The notes under the pieces are model-generated. The model saw only the letters and a list, made by a program, of their open reading frames with translations, did not search any database and was not told where the DNA came from. From assembly GCA_000482145.1 (NCBI GenBank), contig AUXH01000005.1, positions 1 through 64,000 on the forward strand: a stretch of 64,000 bases of DNA, read 5' to 3'. A program made the position numbers and the translations under genes. The stretch is from Strigomonas culicis (taxonomy: Eukaryota > Euglenozoa > Kinetoplastea > Trypanosomatida > Trypanosomatidae). Positions 36,387 to 44,594 of this stretch are shown here, piece after piece; the first letter of the stretch is position 1, and each line of letters starts with the position of its first letter.

Positions 36387-38078
36387 CTAAGAAAGTGCGG
36401 AGACGTGCACTCCATCCGCCGCAACACGCAGCGACGCAAGTACACGCTCCACCGCCCTCTTCCGCATGGACGCTTCCTCCGGCAGTTGTGAGAGACTGAC
36501 CGACACCCACAGCCGCTTCTGCAGCACCACCAGCCCGACGTGCACGTCCACGTCCTCCGCTGTCATCTCCTCTGCACCGGTGGACTGCACGAGGGTGTGC
36601 TGCCAGTGTAAGGCCAACCTCTCCGTCAGCTCATCGGCGAGCATCGTCCAGCGGAAGACGACCACGCCGAACGTGGCGCCGTCCAGCGGGGCATCGAAGC
36701 GGCCGTCGGCCTGAATGGCGCGCTGCACCGCACGCACCGCGTCCACGTGCGCGCGTAGCGACCGCCGCCGCGCCTCGCCATCGATCCCGTCCAGGCGCAG
36801 CGCCTGCTGCAGGAGCGCATGGCCGTCGCGCTCGGCGGGCGGCAGCAGGCTCAGCCGGTCGCACTGCCCGCGGTGCGGCTCGCGCCAGCGGTTGACGGTG
36901 TGCGTGGCGCGCGCCTCCTCCAGCTGCTGCAGCGCCCAGTCAACCTTCGCCGTGTGCGCCAGCAGCAGCAGCGACGCGCGCGACGCCGTCGGTGCGAGCG
37001 CAAACGGCACGAAGGAGTGAAACAGCGAGAGGTGCAGCGAGTCGGCGTGGTGGAGCGCGCTCTTCCACGCGTCGTCGACCCCGCTCAGGGCCAGCCCGCC
37101 GTGGCTGGCATCGACGTGCAACCACACGCCGGTGCGGCGGCAGAACGCCGCGAGGGAGGGCAGCGGGTCCAGCGCGCCGCAGCAGCGCGCGCCGGCGGTA
37201 GCGACGACGAGCGCGGGGTACCGCCCGTGGCCCAAGTCCTCCGCCACCTTCTCGTGCAGCTCGGTGAGGCTCAGGCAGAAGTTGCGCGCCGTCTTCGTCT
37301 CCACGGTCTGCAGCACGCGGATGTGCGTGAAGCCGACGACGCGCGCCAGCTGCAGCAGCAACGGGTCGACCTGGTCGCTGCAGTAAAGCACCAGCCGCCT
37401 CTGGTGGCGCTCCTCGTCCTCCTTCCCGACGAACCGCCGCGAGGCGCTGCCGCGCGCGCGGCACAGCCCCTGCTGCCGCGCGGTGTGCAGCAACACCGTG
37501 TAGCTCTCCGCCGCGGAGCTGTGCAGGACGCCGCCGCCCCACCGCGGGCAGGCGTCGTGCACCGCCAGTGCGTCGCCCTGCGGCTTGACAAAATCAAACA
37601 CGCCATCCGAGTGGGCGCGTGCGAGCGCGTCAGCGGTAGGCCCGTCGTCGGGCATCCGCACCACGTCGCCACTCGAGGTGGTGGATGCGACGGGCCACAG
37701 CGAGTCCGCCACGCCTGTGGCGGGTGGGTACCTCCTCTTCCCATCTGCTCCCGCCGTGTCCACCGGCCACCAGAATCGCGGAGGCACATCCAAAAGCGAG
37801 GCCACCCTATTCACCACCTGCTGCTCCAGCGCGTCGGTGGATGCGCCGAAGGAGAGCGAGTGGCTCTCCTGCGTGCACGGCACCAGCGCCGGCAGCAGCA
37901 TGGACAGCGCGGTCGGTGACGTGAGATGCCTCAGTGCGTCACGTCGAGCGACGCAGGTCCGCACCACCGCGGCCACCATCGCGGAGAGCGCGTGCCCGGC
38001 TGTGGGGGCACTGCTGTCCGCGGCGAGGCCGCGGTGCAGAACAGAGAGCCGCTGTAGAAAACTAGTGTATTTACCCAT
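36387..38078 (-). CDS. aromatic-amino-acid-decarboxylase-like protein, predicted pseudoenzyme
   Basis: A 563-residue protein of the PLP-dependent group II decarboxylase fold. Family elements are in order: STDALEQQVVNRVASLL, GGGVLHSSAAESYTVLLHTAR, LVLYCSDQVDPLLLQLARVVGF, VVATAGARCCGALDPLPSLAAFC and WLHVDASHGG with the PLP-nitrogen Asp at 323. The region that should hold the Schiff-base Lys (NPHKW in active members) reads ADSLHLSLFHSFVPF: His354 falls at the Lys position in an ungapped alignment and there is no Lys for the next 20 residues. The ring-stacking His of SDQAHSS is Asp238. Loss of both makes ordinary decarboxylation unlikely. The frame is intact and long, so the gene is not decaying; a binding or regulatory role is inferred. 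Start ATG at 38076-38078. Confidence 0.78.
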   Translation of the reverse strand: MGKYTSFLQRLSVLHRGLAADSSAPTAGHALSAMVAAVVRTCVARRDALRHLTSPTALSMLLPALVPCTQESHSLSFGASTDALEQQVVNRVASLLDVPPRFWWPVDTAGADGKRRYPPATGVADSLWPVASTTSSGDVVRMPDDGPTADALARAHSDGVFDFVKPQGDALAVHDACPRWGGGVLHSSAAESYTVLLHTARQQGLCRARGSASRRFVGKEDEERHQRRLVLYCSDQVDPLLLQLARVVGFTHIRVLQTVETKTARNFCLSLTELHEKVAEDLGHGRYPALVVATAGARCCGALDPLPSLAAFCRRTGVWLHVDASHGGLALSGVDDAWKSALHHADSLHLSLFHSFVPFALAPTASRASLLLLAHTAKVDWALQQLEEARATHTVNRWREPHRGQCDRLSLLPPAERDGHALLQQALRLDGIDGEARRRSLRAHVDAVRAVQRAIQADGRFDAPLDGATFGVVVFRWTMLADELTERLALHWQHTLVQSTGAEEMTAEDVDVHVGLVVLQKRLWVSVSLSQLPEEASMRKRAVERVLASLRVAADGVHVSALS

Positions 38079-38419
38079 GAGAGCTTAGTTGTAGAAGGAT
38101 GATGATCACAACAGCAAGATGCGAGTGTACAAAAGCATAAGAAAGAAGAGAGAGAGAGAAACGACAATAAGAAAAAATGCATATCAAATGTGGCTGCTGC
38201 GTATTGCATCCCTTCTCAACGTATGGCAATACCAAAACAATAGAAGGGAAGAAAACTTACTGTACTGGTTATCATGTGACTTTGTTAATCACGGAGAAGA
38301 AACCTATTTTACAAAATTAAACGTTTATTAACAAGAAGAGTTGATTAATTATTAAAAGTGAAAGCAATACAAAAAAGTGTAGAAAAGACAGAGAGCCGAG
38401 ATCAGAAATTAACGTTTTC
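38079..38419. other. intergenic spacer
   Basis: AT-rich spacer. A purine run with GAGA repeats at 38141-38160 is a pyrimidine tract on the coding strand, close to the decarboxylase-like start, and the likely splice-acceptor signal. No gene seen. Confidence 0.45.
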
Positions 38420-38893
38420 TTACTTCTTCTCGTCCTCATCACTGCTGCTCTCATACACCACTATTCTATTCTGTCGGGGCTTTCCGCGAGGATGGTTCAG
38501 CTCGCCCTTCACAATCTTCTGCCGCGCCTGACGCGCCCGCTTCTCGTCGTCGCGGCGGTCGTACGTGTCGAAGCCATCCGCACTCGCCGCCGCCACACCC
38601 GTGCGCTCCTGCAGCTCCGCGACCGTGGGCGGCGGCCAGTACTGCGAGTTCTCCACCGCATAGAACATGGGATCGTTGGGGATGGGGTCAAACGTTGCCC
38701 CTCCGCTCGCGGGAGCAGGGGCGGCTGGGACGCTACTGTTCGGCTCCTGCGCGCGGTACATGGCGTCGACGTTGACCTTGACCGCCGCCACCTCGCTCTT
38801 CTGTGGCAGGCGCACCGAGGAGAACTGGCGGGCCTCCAGGGCCTTGTTCGTGACCCGCACCCGCTGCTTCTTCGCCTGTGTCTTGGGGGGCAT
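38420..38893 (-). CDS. small basic/acidic protein of unknown function
   Basis: A 157-residue protein, not recognised. The N-terminus is basic (MPPKTQAKKQRVRVTNKALEAR), the middle is Pro/Ala-rich and contains TFDPIPNDPMFYAVENSQYW, followed by a charged stretch DRRDDEKRARQARQKIVKGE and an acidic Ser/Asp/Glu end SSSDEDEKK. Composition suggests a disordered nuclear or RNA-associated protein, with a potential CK2 phosphorylation site cluster at the end. No homology-based call is possible from sequence reading. Start ATG at 38891-38893. Confidence 0.55.
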   Translation of the reverse strand: MPPKTQAKKQRVRVTNKALEARQFSSVRLPQKSEVAAVKVNVDAMYRAQEPNSSVPAAPAPASGGATFDPIPNDPMFYAVENSQYWPPPTVAELQERTGVAAASADGFDTYDRRDDEKRARQARQKIVKGELNHPRGKPRQNRIVVYESSSDEDEKK

Positions 38894-39212
38894 CTCCTCT
38901 GCGCGACTAGCAGTGCCAATGAATACGTGTACGATGTGCTTGGAAAAAAAAAAATGTGTTCAATGAGAGGAATGAGAAGGAAAGAAAGGAAAGAGAGAGA
39001 ACAAAAGCAGGTTGTTGTTTTTTTTTTTACAGAACGATACGTAGCTCTATACACAATTACAATCATCTTGCAACACCTCTTCTCTTTTTTTTTGTCTTTT
39101 TGAATTCGAGCACGAACTTGTACCATGTTTTTTTTTCCTTTATTTTGTTTGTGATAAACACATGTACGATAGAAAATATTAATCGACATTTCTTGTCATA
39201 TCCCTCCCTCAC
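38894..39212. other. intergenic spacer
   Basis: Spacer between the FKP gene and the small gene. An A-run at 38943-38953 and the purine run at 38967-39004 (pyrimidine on the coding strand) are the probable acceptor signals. T-runs at 39018-39028 and 39128-39137 lie on the + strand. No gene seen. Confidence 0.45.
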
Positions 39213-42200
39213 CTATGACGTGCTCACGTCCACACCCACAGTACTCAAGTGCAGCTCCACGAAGCGCGCCCTGTTATTCGGTGGGTCGCGCTCCAGCCTT
39301 TCACGGATGCGCTGCGCACAGTTCAGATCCTTGGCCACCATGTACAGGTAGCCACCACCGCCCGCACCCGCCAGCTTGAGGCCCCAGACCTCGTCCTGCA
39401 CCAGCGCCACAATGGCGTCCACCGTGTCGGTGGTCGCGCCACGGTCGAGTGCGATGTTCTGCCGCCACGCGCGCCCGATCAGCTTCCCGTAGCGCACAAA
39501 ATCTACTTGCGCGATGGCCTCCACCAACGCCTGGGACTGCACCAGCATCTCCTGCAGCGTGCGCACCTGCCGCTGCTCGTTGAGAAACATCCCGCGCACA
39601 ATGTCGACGAGGATGGCCTTCGCGGTGCGCGTGATGCCCGTGTAGTACAGCAAGTGGCAGCCGCTGTACGCCGGGCTCGTGAAGAGCGTGTCCGGCAGCC
39701 AGTGCACCGCTGGCCGCTGGGCGAAGCCGGTGCCGGCGCGCACCACCTTGATGCCGCTGTGCAGCCCGCCGTACTGGTCCTGCCACCCCCCGCAGGTGGT
39801 GAGGAGCTGCTCCACCACGAGCACCAGCTGGCACACCTCCTCCTTCGACCAGTGCAGCTGGAAGCACCGGGAGAGGGCCTCCAGCACCGTCCCCGCGACG
39901 ATGGAGCTCGTGCCGAGCCCGGAGCCGGCTGGGATGGCCGACAAGAGTGTCATCTCAAATCCGGCGTCCTCGCTGCCCATGATCGTGGCCAGAAGGCGGG
40001 AAAAGCCCTCCGGTGTGTCCGGCACAGATGGCGCGACGTTGAACTCCGGCAAGAAGCCGGCGAGCGCCAGCGCGGCCTTCGGGATGGAGAAGCCCGACCC
40101 TACCTCCGCATAGGTCCGCAGGTCTGCGAAGGAGCGGATGGTGGTCGCGCTGCCCATGTCCACGGAGCGGATGACAATGACCGGTGATGCGTGCCGCTTG
40201 ATGAAGGCCTGGATCGGCAGCTGCCGGTTGAGCGTGATGGCAATGTTGACCACACTGCCGCCGTTCAGCACGCAGTGCGGCGGCGTGTCGGTCCAGCCGC
40301 CGGAGAGGTCGATGCGGGCCGGCGCGCGGCTCCACACGAGCTCATCCTCGTAGACCGCAAACTGGGGCGCCTGCCTCCGCGTGCACAGGCGGCGGGCGAG
40401 GCCCTCGCACAGCCAGGAAAAGCACCGCAGGTGGTGCGTGGTGGATGCCGCGGACCATTCCGCCGCCGTCGGTGCGGCTGTGTCCGGTGGCACCGGCGGC
40501 TGCTGTGTGAGGAGGCGGCACCACTGTGAGAGGAACATGTCCGTGTGCATCCGCTTCATGTAGAGCGTCTCATCCAACGCGGCGCCGTCCGTGCGCTGGG
40601 CGCTCTCCTCCACCAGCCGCTCGAGCAGGGCTTTGGTCCCGTCGACCGACAGCCCAGCCCGCACGCACCACTCGGCGGTAGACTTGAGATCCGTTAAGTA
40701 GAAGGTCGGCTGCGCGAACCACTGGGGCGCGGTCGCCCGATGCAATTGATGGAGCTGTTCGATGAGTAGTACAACGTTCGCCGATTCGTGAATATCGGAA
40801 GCCGAGAAGCGTGGGAGCGCGCGGTACGTTTCAGCCCGCGACCCCCACCAGGACGGCAGCTCCTTGTGCTCCCCGGGGGACGATGCTGCGTCGCTCCCCG
40901 CCGTGCAGACCATGAACTCCAGCATCTCCCCCAGCTCCGCGACGGTGCGGCAGCAAGGAAAGAGGCACGCGTCCTGCACGTCACAAACGGTGTCCGTGTG
41001 CTGCGCCGGAAGCAGATCCGCGACCGTCAGGCGCCGCAGGTGCATCCAGTCCACGAGCGGCTGGCCGAGGAAGGCCGTCGAGGAAGTGTCGATGGGGCCC
41101 TTGAACACATCGTGGAAGCCGTACGGGCGCACCATGTAAGAGGCAGGGGCCGCCGCCTCGCCCCCCTGCCGCTCCCCCGTCGGCAGCACCGACACGCACA
41201 CCCCGCGCGGCAGTGTCAGCGTCCAGTCGTTGGGCGGCACCCCCGTCACGACGTGGTCCCCTCGCAGCGCCCACCCACGCGAGACGTGGCTGCCCTCGAG
41301 CCAGACATTCTCCACCGCCAGGCTCACCTGCGGGGCCACGTGGCAGCTCTGCACGACGACGGAGTGCGGCAGTGTGTTCTCTTCCCCCAGCGGCTGGTGC
41401 GAGGCGCTCGACAGAAAGGGGTTGTGCCGCGCCGCACGGCTGAAGTTGGCCTTCATCGACACCGTCGACGAGACGAGCTCCGCACTGGTGCCGAAGTGGA
41501 AAAAGTCCGTGTCGGTCAGCTCCACCACCTTCACCCGCAAGTTCTCGCCCACCGCCGCCCCCGCTGCCGCAGAAGGATGCCGTCCCAGCAGACAACCAAA
41601 CTCGCCGTACAGGTCGTAGGACGTCAGCGCACCACTCGTGGCATCCACGCCGCGCTGCCACAAGGCGCGCAGCGCCCGGTTGCTGAGGAGCCAAATGCCG
41701 ACGTCCATTAAATAGGTGTGCGCCCGCTCATGCGCCGCAATGGTGTGCAGCAAGGGCTTCTGCAGCATGAACTCGAGTTGGGTCGGCGCCTCCCTCGACA
41801 TGAAGAAGACGCCGTGATGCGTGAGGACGTCTGACGCCGAGTGGATGCCAAAGCAGACGATATCCGCCGCCTCCCCCTCCTCCCCCTCGTGAAGGCTGTG
41901 CAGCAAGTCGTGCCGCAGGTGGGTCCAGAAGGGATGCACCTGGTGCTGCAGATAGACGTCCCCGCAGACGATCATGGTGGGCCACACCGCTGCGGTGGGG
42001 TCGCGCGGGCGGCACGCGGCAGCGGAGATCTCCTCGAGCAAGGGCAGCTGCAGCGCCAGCAGCGTGTGGTGCGGCCGCTGCCCGCGCAGGCCCGGCATCG
42101 GCGGCAGCGGTGCGAGCACCTTCCCCAGCGGCGCGTAGCTCGGCAGGCGGCGGCTCTGCCCCCCGGCGTGGATAACCGTACGCGGCGGGGCCTGCTCCAA

Positions 42201-42443
42201 CCAGTCCAAGAAGGCGGCCGAAGGCGCGGCCGCCGCCGCTTCACATTCCTGCGCGCACCACTCACGCAGCAGCGAGAGCGTGCCGCTCGCGGAGCCCAGG
42301 TGCCCCTCTGGGGGGTCGCTGGACACAAAAAAAGATGGCGCGTGTTCATCATTGTCGATACCTGCAGCGCGCAGCAGCCATGCTGTTCCCTGCTCTCTCA
42401 CAGCCCGCTTCAAGCACGGGGGGACTGACAAAAGTATCCTCAT
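39213..42443 (-). CDS. FKP: bifunctional L-fucokinase / GDP-fucose pyrophosphorylase (FKP/AFKP)
   Basis: A 1076-residue protein. The start is the ATG at 42441-42443; a longer frame starts only with TTG. The N-terminal half is the nucleotide-sugar pyrophosphorylase: AGGQSRRLPSYAPLGKVLAPLP is the FKP nucleotide-binding signature. The C-terminal half is a GHMP kinase: WSRAPARIDLSGGWTDTPPHC, the ATP loop SAIPAGSGLGTSSIVAGTVLEAL, and the final LAGAGGGGYLYMVAK element. The enzyme phosphorylates free L-fucose (or D-arabinose) and converts it to GDP-sugar for glycoconjugates. Leishmania major has two paralogues of this family (AFKP80 and FKP40); the size fits the whole bifunctional protein. No C-terminal SKL or other PTS1 is seen (ending VDVSTS), so a cytosolic location is likely unless an internal signal exists. 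Confidence 0.93.
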   Translation of the reverse strand: MRILLSVPPCLKRAVREQGTAWLLRAAGIDNDEHAPSFFVSSDPPEGHLGSASGTLSLLREWCAQECEAAAAAPSAAFLDWLEQAPPRTVIHAGGQSRRLPSYAPLGKVLAPLPPMPGLRGQRPHHTLLALQLPLLEEISAAACRPRDPTAAVWPTMIVCGDVYLQHQVHPFWTHLRHDLLHSLHEGEEGEAADIVCFGIHSASDVLTHHGVFFMSREAPTQLEFMLQKPLLHTIAAHERAHTYLMDVGIWLLSNRALRALWQRGVDATSGALTSYDLYGEFGCLLGRHPSAAAGAAVGENLRVKVVELTDTDFFHFGTSAELVSSTVSMKANFSRAARHNPFLSSASHQPLGEENTLPHSVVVQSCHVAPQVSLAVENVWLEGSHVSRGWALRGDHVVTGVPPNDWTLTLPRGVCVSVLPTGERQGGEAAAPASYMVRPYGFHDVFKGPIDTSSTAFLGQPLVDWMHLRRLTVADLLPAQHTDTVCDVQDACLFPCCRTVAELGEMLEFMVCTAGSDAASSPGEHKELPSWWGSRAETYRALPRFSASDIHESANVVLLIEQLHQLHRATAPQWFAQPTFYLTDLKSTAEWCVRAGLSVDGTKALLERLVEESAQRTDGAALDETLYMKRMHTDMFLSQWCRLLTQQPPVPPDTAAPTAAEWSAASTTHHLRCFSWLCEGLARRLCTRRQAPQFAVYEDELVWSRAPARIDLSGGWTDTPPHCVLNGGSVVNIAITLNRQLPIQAFIKRHASPVIVIRSVDMGSATTIRSFADLRTYAEVGSGFSIPKAALALAGFLPEFNVAPSVPDTPEGFSRLLATIMGSEDAGFEMTLLSAIPAGSGLGTSSIVAGTVLEALSRCFQLHWSKEEVCQLVLVVEQLLTTCGGWQDQYGGLHSGIKVVRAGTGFAQRPAVHWLPDTLFTSPAYSGCHLLYYTGITRTAKAILVDIVRGMFLNEQRQVRTLQEMLVQSQALVEAIAQVDFVRYGKLIGRAWRQNIALDRGATTDTVDAIVALVQDEVWGLKLAGAGGGGYLYMVAKDLNCAQRIRERLERDPPNNRARFVELHLSTVGVDVSTS

Positions 42444-42765
42444 GCGCTTGTCTTTCTTCGTGCCGTCAAGTCGTTCTTCTATTCCTAACTGAGCGTCAAA
42501 AGAGTGTGGAAGAAAGGAATGCGAAGACAAGGTTATAAAGCATCAAGAGACCCAAGCACGCCATAAGCCTTTACTATCATCAAATGGAAACATCTCTCTC
42601 TCTCTCTCTCTCTCCTTCTGTTTTCATTATCATTGCTTTTATATGCATGAAACCCAACTTACAATGCCATAATAAACGTTTGTGTTCGCATAGTAGAACA
42701 TATGTGTGTGATTACTCCATCTGCACGTCGACAAAAAAAAAGGGAGGGAATCCGTGCCTACCCCG
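42444..42765. other. intergenic spacer with CT repeat
   Basis: Spacer between the mitochondrial membrane protein gene and the FKP gene. The CT run at 42593-42614 is on the + strand, so it is GA in the transcript; the acceptor tract for FKP is not obvious. An A-run near 42733-42741 lies in the 3' flank of the upstream gene. No gene seen. Confidence 0.4.
42593..42614. repeat. (TC)n microsatellite
   Basis: A 22-base TC alternation on the + strand. Its orientation is opposite to the other purine-rich tracts in the window, being GA on the coding strand. Confidence 0.85.
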
Positions 42766-43425
42766 CTACACGCACATGTACACGAGAAACAAGAGAATAA
42801 TCGCCGCGCCGAAGTCCGTGGGTATCCTCAACTGCCTCTCATGGAAGTCTCTCGCAAACTCGCACGGGGCGACGTTGGCCTGCACAAACTTGGGCCCGCT
42901 CTGACTGATGCAGTCGTACTTGGTGTGCAGGATGTGGTTGACGTGCGCCATCGTCGCGTGCATAAGCTGCGGCGCCGCGGCCGCGGCCATCAGCCAGACG
43001 GGAAACAACAGGATCTGGTGAAACAGCATGCCGACGCGCCACGGGATGGCGTCCATCGGCGCCTTCTCCTGCAGTACGAGGAGCCACTCTTTCTGGATCT
43101 CTGATTTCTTACTCAGCTCCGTCATCATGGGGGGAATGAGCGCGGAGCGGGTCGGGTACTGGCAGAAGACGGAAAAGTAATGCACCATCGACAGTGCGAA
43201 GAGGGGCGTCATCGTCAGCGACTCCACGAGTGAAAAATGGCGCGCGTGGTTCTTGTCGAAGCGTTTCGGCACGTCGGTGATGAAGAGGTTGTGCCCGGCG
43301 AGAAAGTTCCCGAGGAACTCCCCGCCCTCCTTCGGATACCACTTCTCAAAGGACGACTGGGCTTTTTTGATGCGGTCCGTCACGTTTTGCGGTCCTGCCC
43401 GCAGCCGCAAGCTCCTCCGTAGCAT
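42766..43425 (-). CDS. predicted mitochondrial membrane protein, unknown function
   Basis: A 219-residue protein, family not recognised. The first 20 residues (MLRRSLRLRAGPQNVTDRIKK) are basic and free of acidic residues up to Asp17, compatible with mitochondrial import. Hydrophobic segments lie at about 85-105 (TPLFALSMVHYFSVFC), 148-170 (MLFHQILLFPVWLMAAAAA) and at the very end 203-219 (FGAAIILLFLVYMCV), the last a tail-anchor-like segment. Conserved-looking polar patches such as FEKWYPKEGGEFLGNFL and DKNHARHFSLVE lie between. The size and layout fit a subunit of an inner-membrane respiratory or ATP synthase complex, many of which are kinetoplastid-specific, but there is no direct evidence. 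Start ATG at 43423-43425. Confidence 0.6.
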   Translation of the reverse strand: MLRRSLRLRAGPQNVTDRIKKAQSSFEKWYPKEGGEFLGNFLAGHNLFITDVPKRFDKNHARHFSLVESLTMTPLFALSMVHYFSVFCQYPTRSALIPPMMTELSKKSEIQKEWLLVLQEKAPMDAIPWRVGMLFHQILLFPVWLMAAAAAPQLMHATMAHVNHILHTKYDCISQSGPKFVQANVAPCEFARDFHERQLRIPTDFGAAIILLFLVYMCV

Positions 43426-43745
43426 GGCGCACGTAAGGGAGAGTTATTCGAGGGTGTTTCGCTACATGTACAAGCGTGTGAGTAGAAGAAAGGTGGGAGA
43501 AAGAGAGGGAGATGATAGGAAGAAGGGAGTAGTGGTAAGCAACAGGTCACATGCATCGCGCCATGACAAGGATGATATGGAATGACGCGCAATACAAAAC
43601 ACAGTTTGCCTGCTGTGCCGAACTTCATGAACGTCCTTTTTTTTTTGCTTTTTTGTTTGGTTTTTGAAATGAATAAAATAAAAGGAAATTAAAAATAAAG
43701 AAGCAATCAGATGCGGATACATTTTCATTCCTTCACTGTTTGGGC
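43426..43745. other. intergenic spacer
   Basis: Spacer between eL21 and the mitochondrial membrane protein gene. 43483-43530 is purine-rich (a pyrimidine tract on the coding strand). T-runs at 43638-43647 lie on the + strand. No gene seen. Confidence 0.45.
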
Positions 43746-44225
43746 TTAGTAGGGGATCATCGCCTCGTAGTCGGCCACGCGGCGCGCGAGCACCTCCACG
43801 TTCTTGGGGCGCACGAAGCCACCGTTGCGGGTGCTCTTCTTGCCGGGGGCCAGGGGCTTGCCGGCCTTCTTGTCCGCGAGGTACTGCTGGAACGCGGCCG
43901 TCTTCGCCTTGAGGGCCTCCTGGCAGCGGGACTTGCGGACGTGCTCGAAGCGCACGCAGATGCGCTTGCGCAAGGTGCGCGTGCGGACCGGCTTGTTGAC
44001 GATGACGCCGACGCCACGGGGTGTGATGTTCCACACGATCCCGGTGCGGCCGTGGTAGTACTTGTGCGGCATGCCGGCGCGCACGGCGGAGTCCGCCACG
44101 ACATCAACGTAGTCACCGACCTTGAAGTTGGTCAGGATGGTCGACACGGAGGGCACGCCGTGCTTGCGGAACTTCTTCGCGAAGAGGTGGCGGGTGCCAC
44201 TTTTGTAGCCGTAGGAGTGCACCAT
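43746..44225 (-). CDS. RPL21: 60S ribosomal protein eL21 (L21e)
   Basis: A 159-residue protein, the standard eL21 length. The start is the ATG at 44223-44225, giving MVHSYGYKSGTRHLFAKKFR; the longer open frame upstream is hydrophobic low-complexity sequence absent from the family. Family elements in order: YKSGTRHLFAKKFRKHG, LTNFKVGDYVDVVADSAVRAGMPHKYYHGRTGIV, VGVIVNKPVRTRTLRKRICVRFEHVRKSRC and the C-terminal NGGFVRPKNVEVL. eL21 sits in the large cytoplasmic ribosomal subunit. It is present as a single copy in this window. The sequence immediately upstream of the start (44226-44290) is purine-rich with a short 5' untranslated region, as usual for highly expressed trypanosomatid genes. Confidence 0.97.
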   Translation of the reverse strand: MVHSYGYKSGTRHLFAKKFRKHGVPSVSTILTNFKVGDYVDVVADSAVRAGMPHKYYHGRTGIVWNITPRGVGVIVNKPVRTRTLRKRICVRFEHVRKSRCQEALKAKTAAFQQYLADKKAGKPLAPGKKSTRNGGFVRPKNVEVLARRVADYEAMIPY

Positions 44226-44594
44226 TGTGGATCTGAGTTGCTGTGGGAGGGAAAAGCAAGATAGAGGTGTGGGAGAGAATAGAACAATGGGAATAGTGAG
44301 AGAAAGAGCGGGGACTGAAAACTCAACAACAAGAAAAGCGAAAAGAAAACACATTAACAAGGTATCATTCATACATGCACGGTCATACAGACACTGCTGT
44401 AAACAAGATACCTATTTGCGAGTGGAAAAAAAAAATTGTCTGGTTGTGAAGCTTCCCCTTCGATGTTTTGATGTTCCGAAGTATACAACAGTCTAATTAA
44501 CGAAAACACAAGTAGAAGAATGGGAAAAAAGTGGAATTGATAATAAGTATGAAAACACGATAAGCACAAGGGAAAAAAAAAAGATGAACGATGA
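44226..44594. other. intergenic spacer upstream of eL21
   Basis: Purine-rich tract at 44228-44345 (pyrimidine on the coding strand) is the probable splice-acceptor region of the ribosomal protein gene. An A-run near 44426-44435 and 44575-44582 belong to the 3' flank of the phosphatase gene. No gene seen. Confidence 0.45.

Noticed and set aside
36387..38078. Pseudogene status for the decarboxylase-like gene
   Set aside because: No stop or frameshift in 563 codons and normal codon bias; loss of catalytic residues alone indicates a pseudoenzyme rather than a decaying gene.
44226..44372. N-terminal extension of eL21
   Set aside because: Hydrophobic, non-conserved and located in the splice-acceptor region; the ATG at 44225 matches the universal eL21 start.
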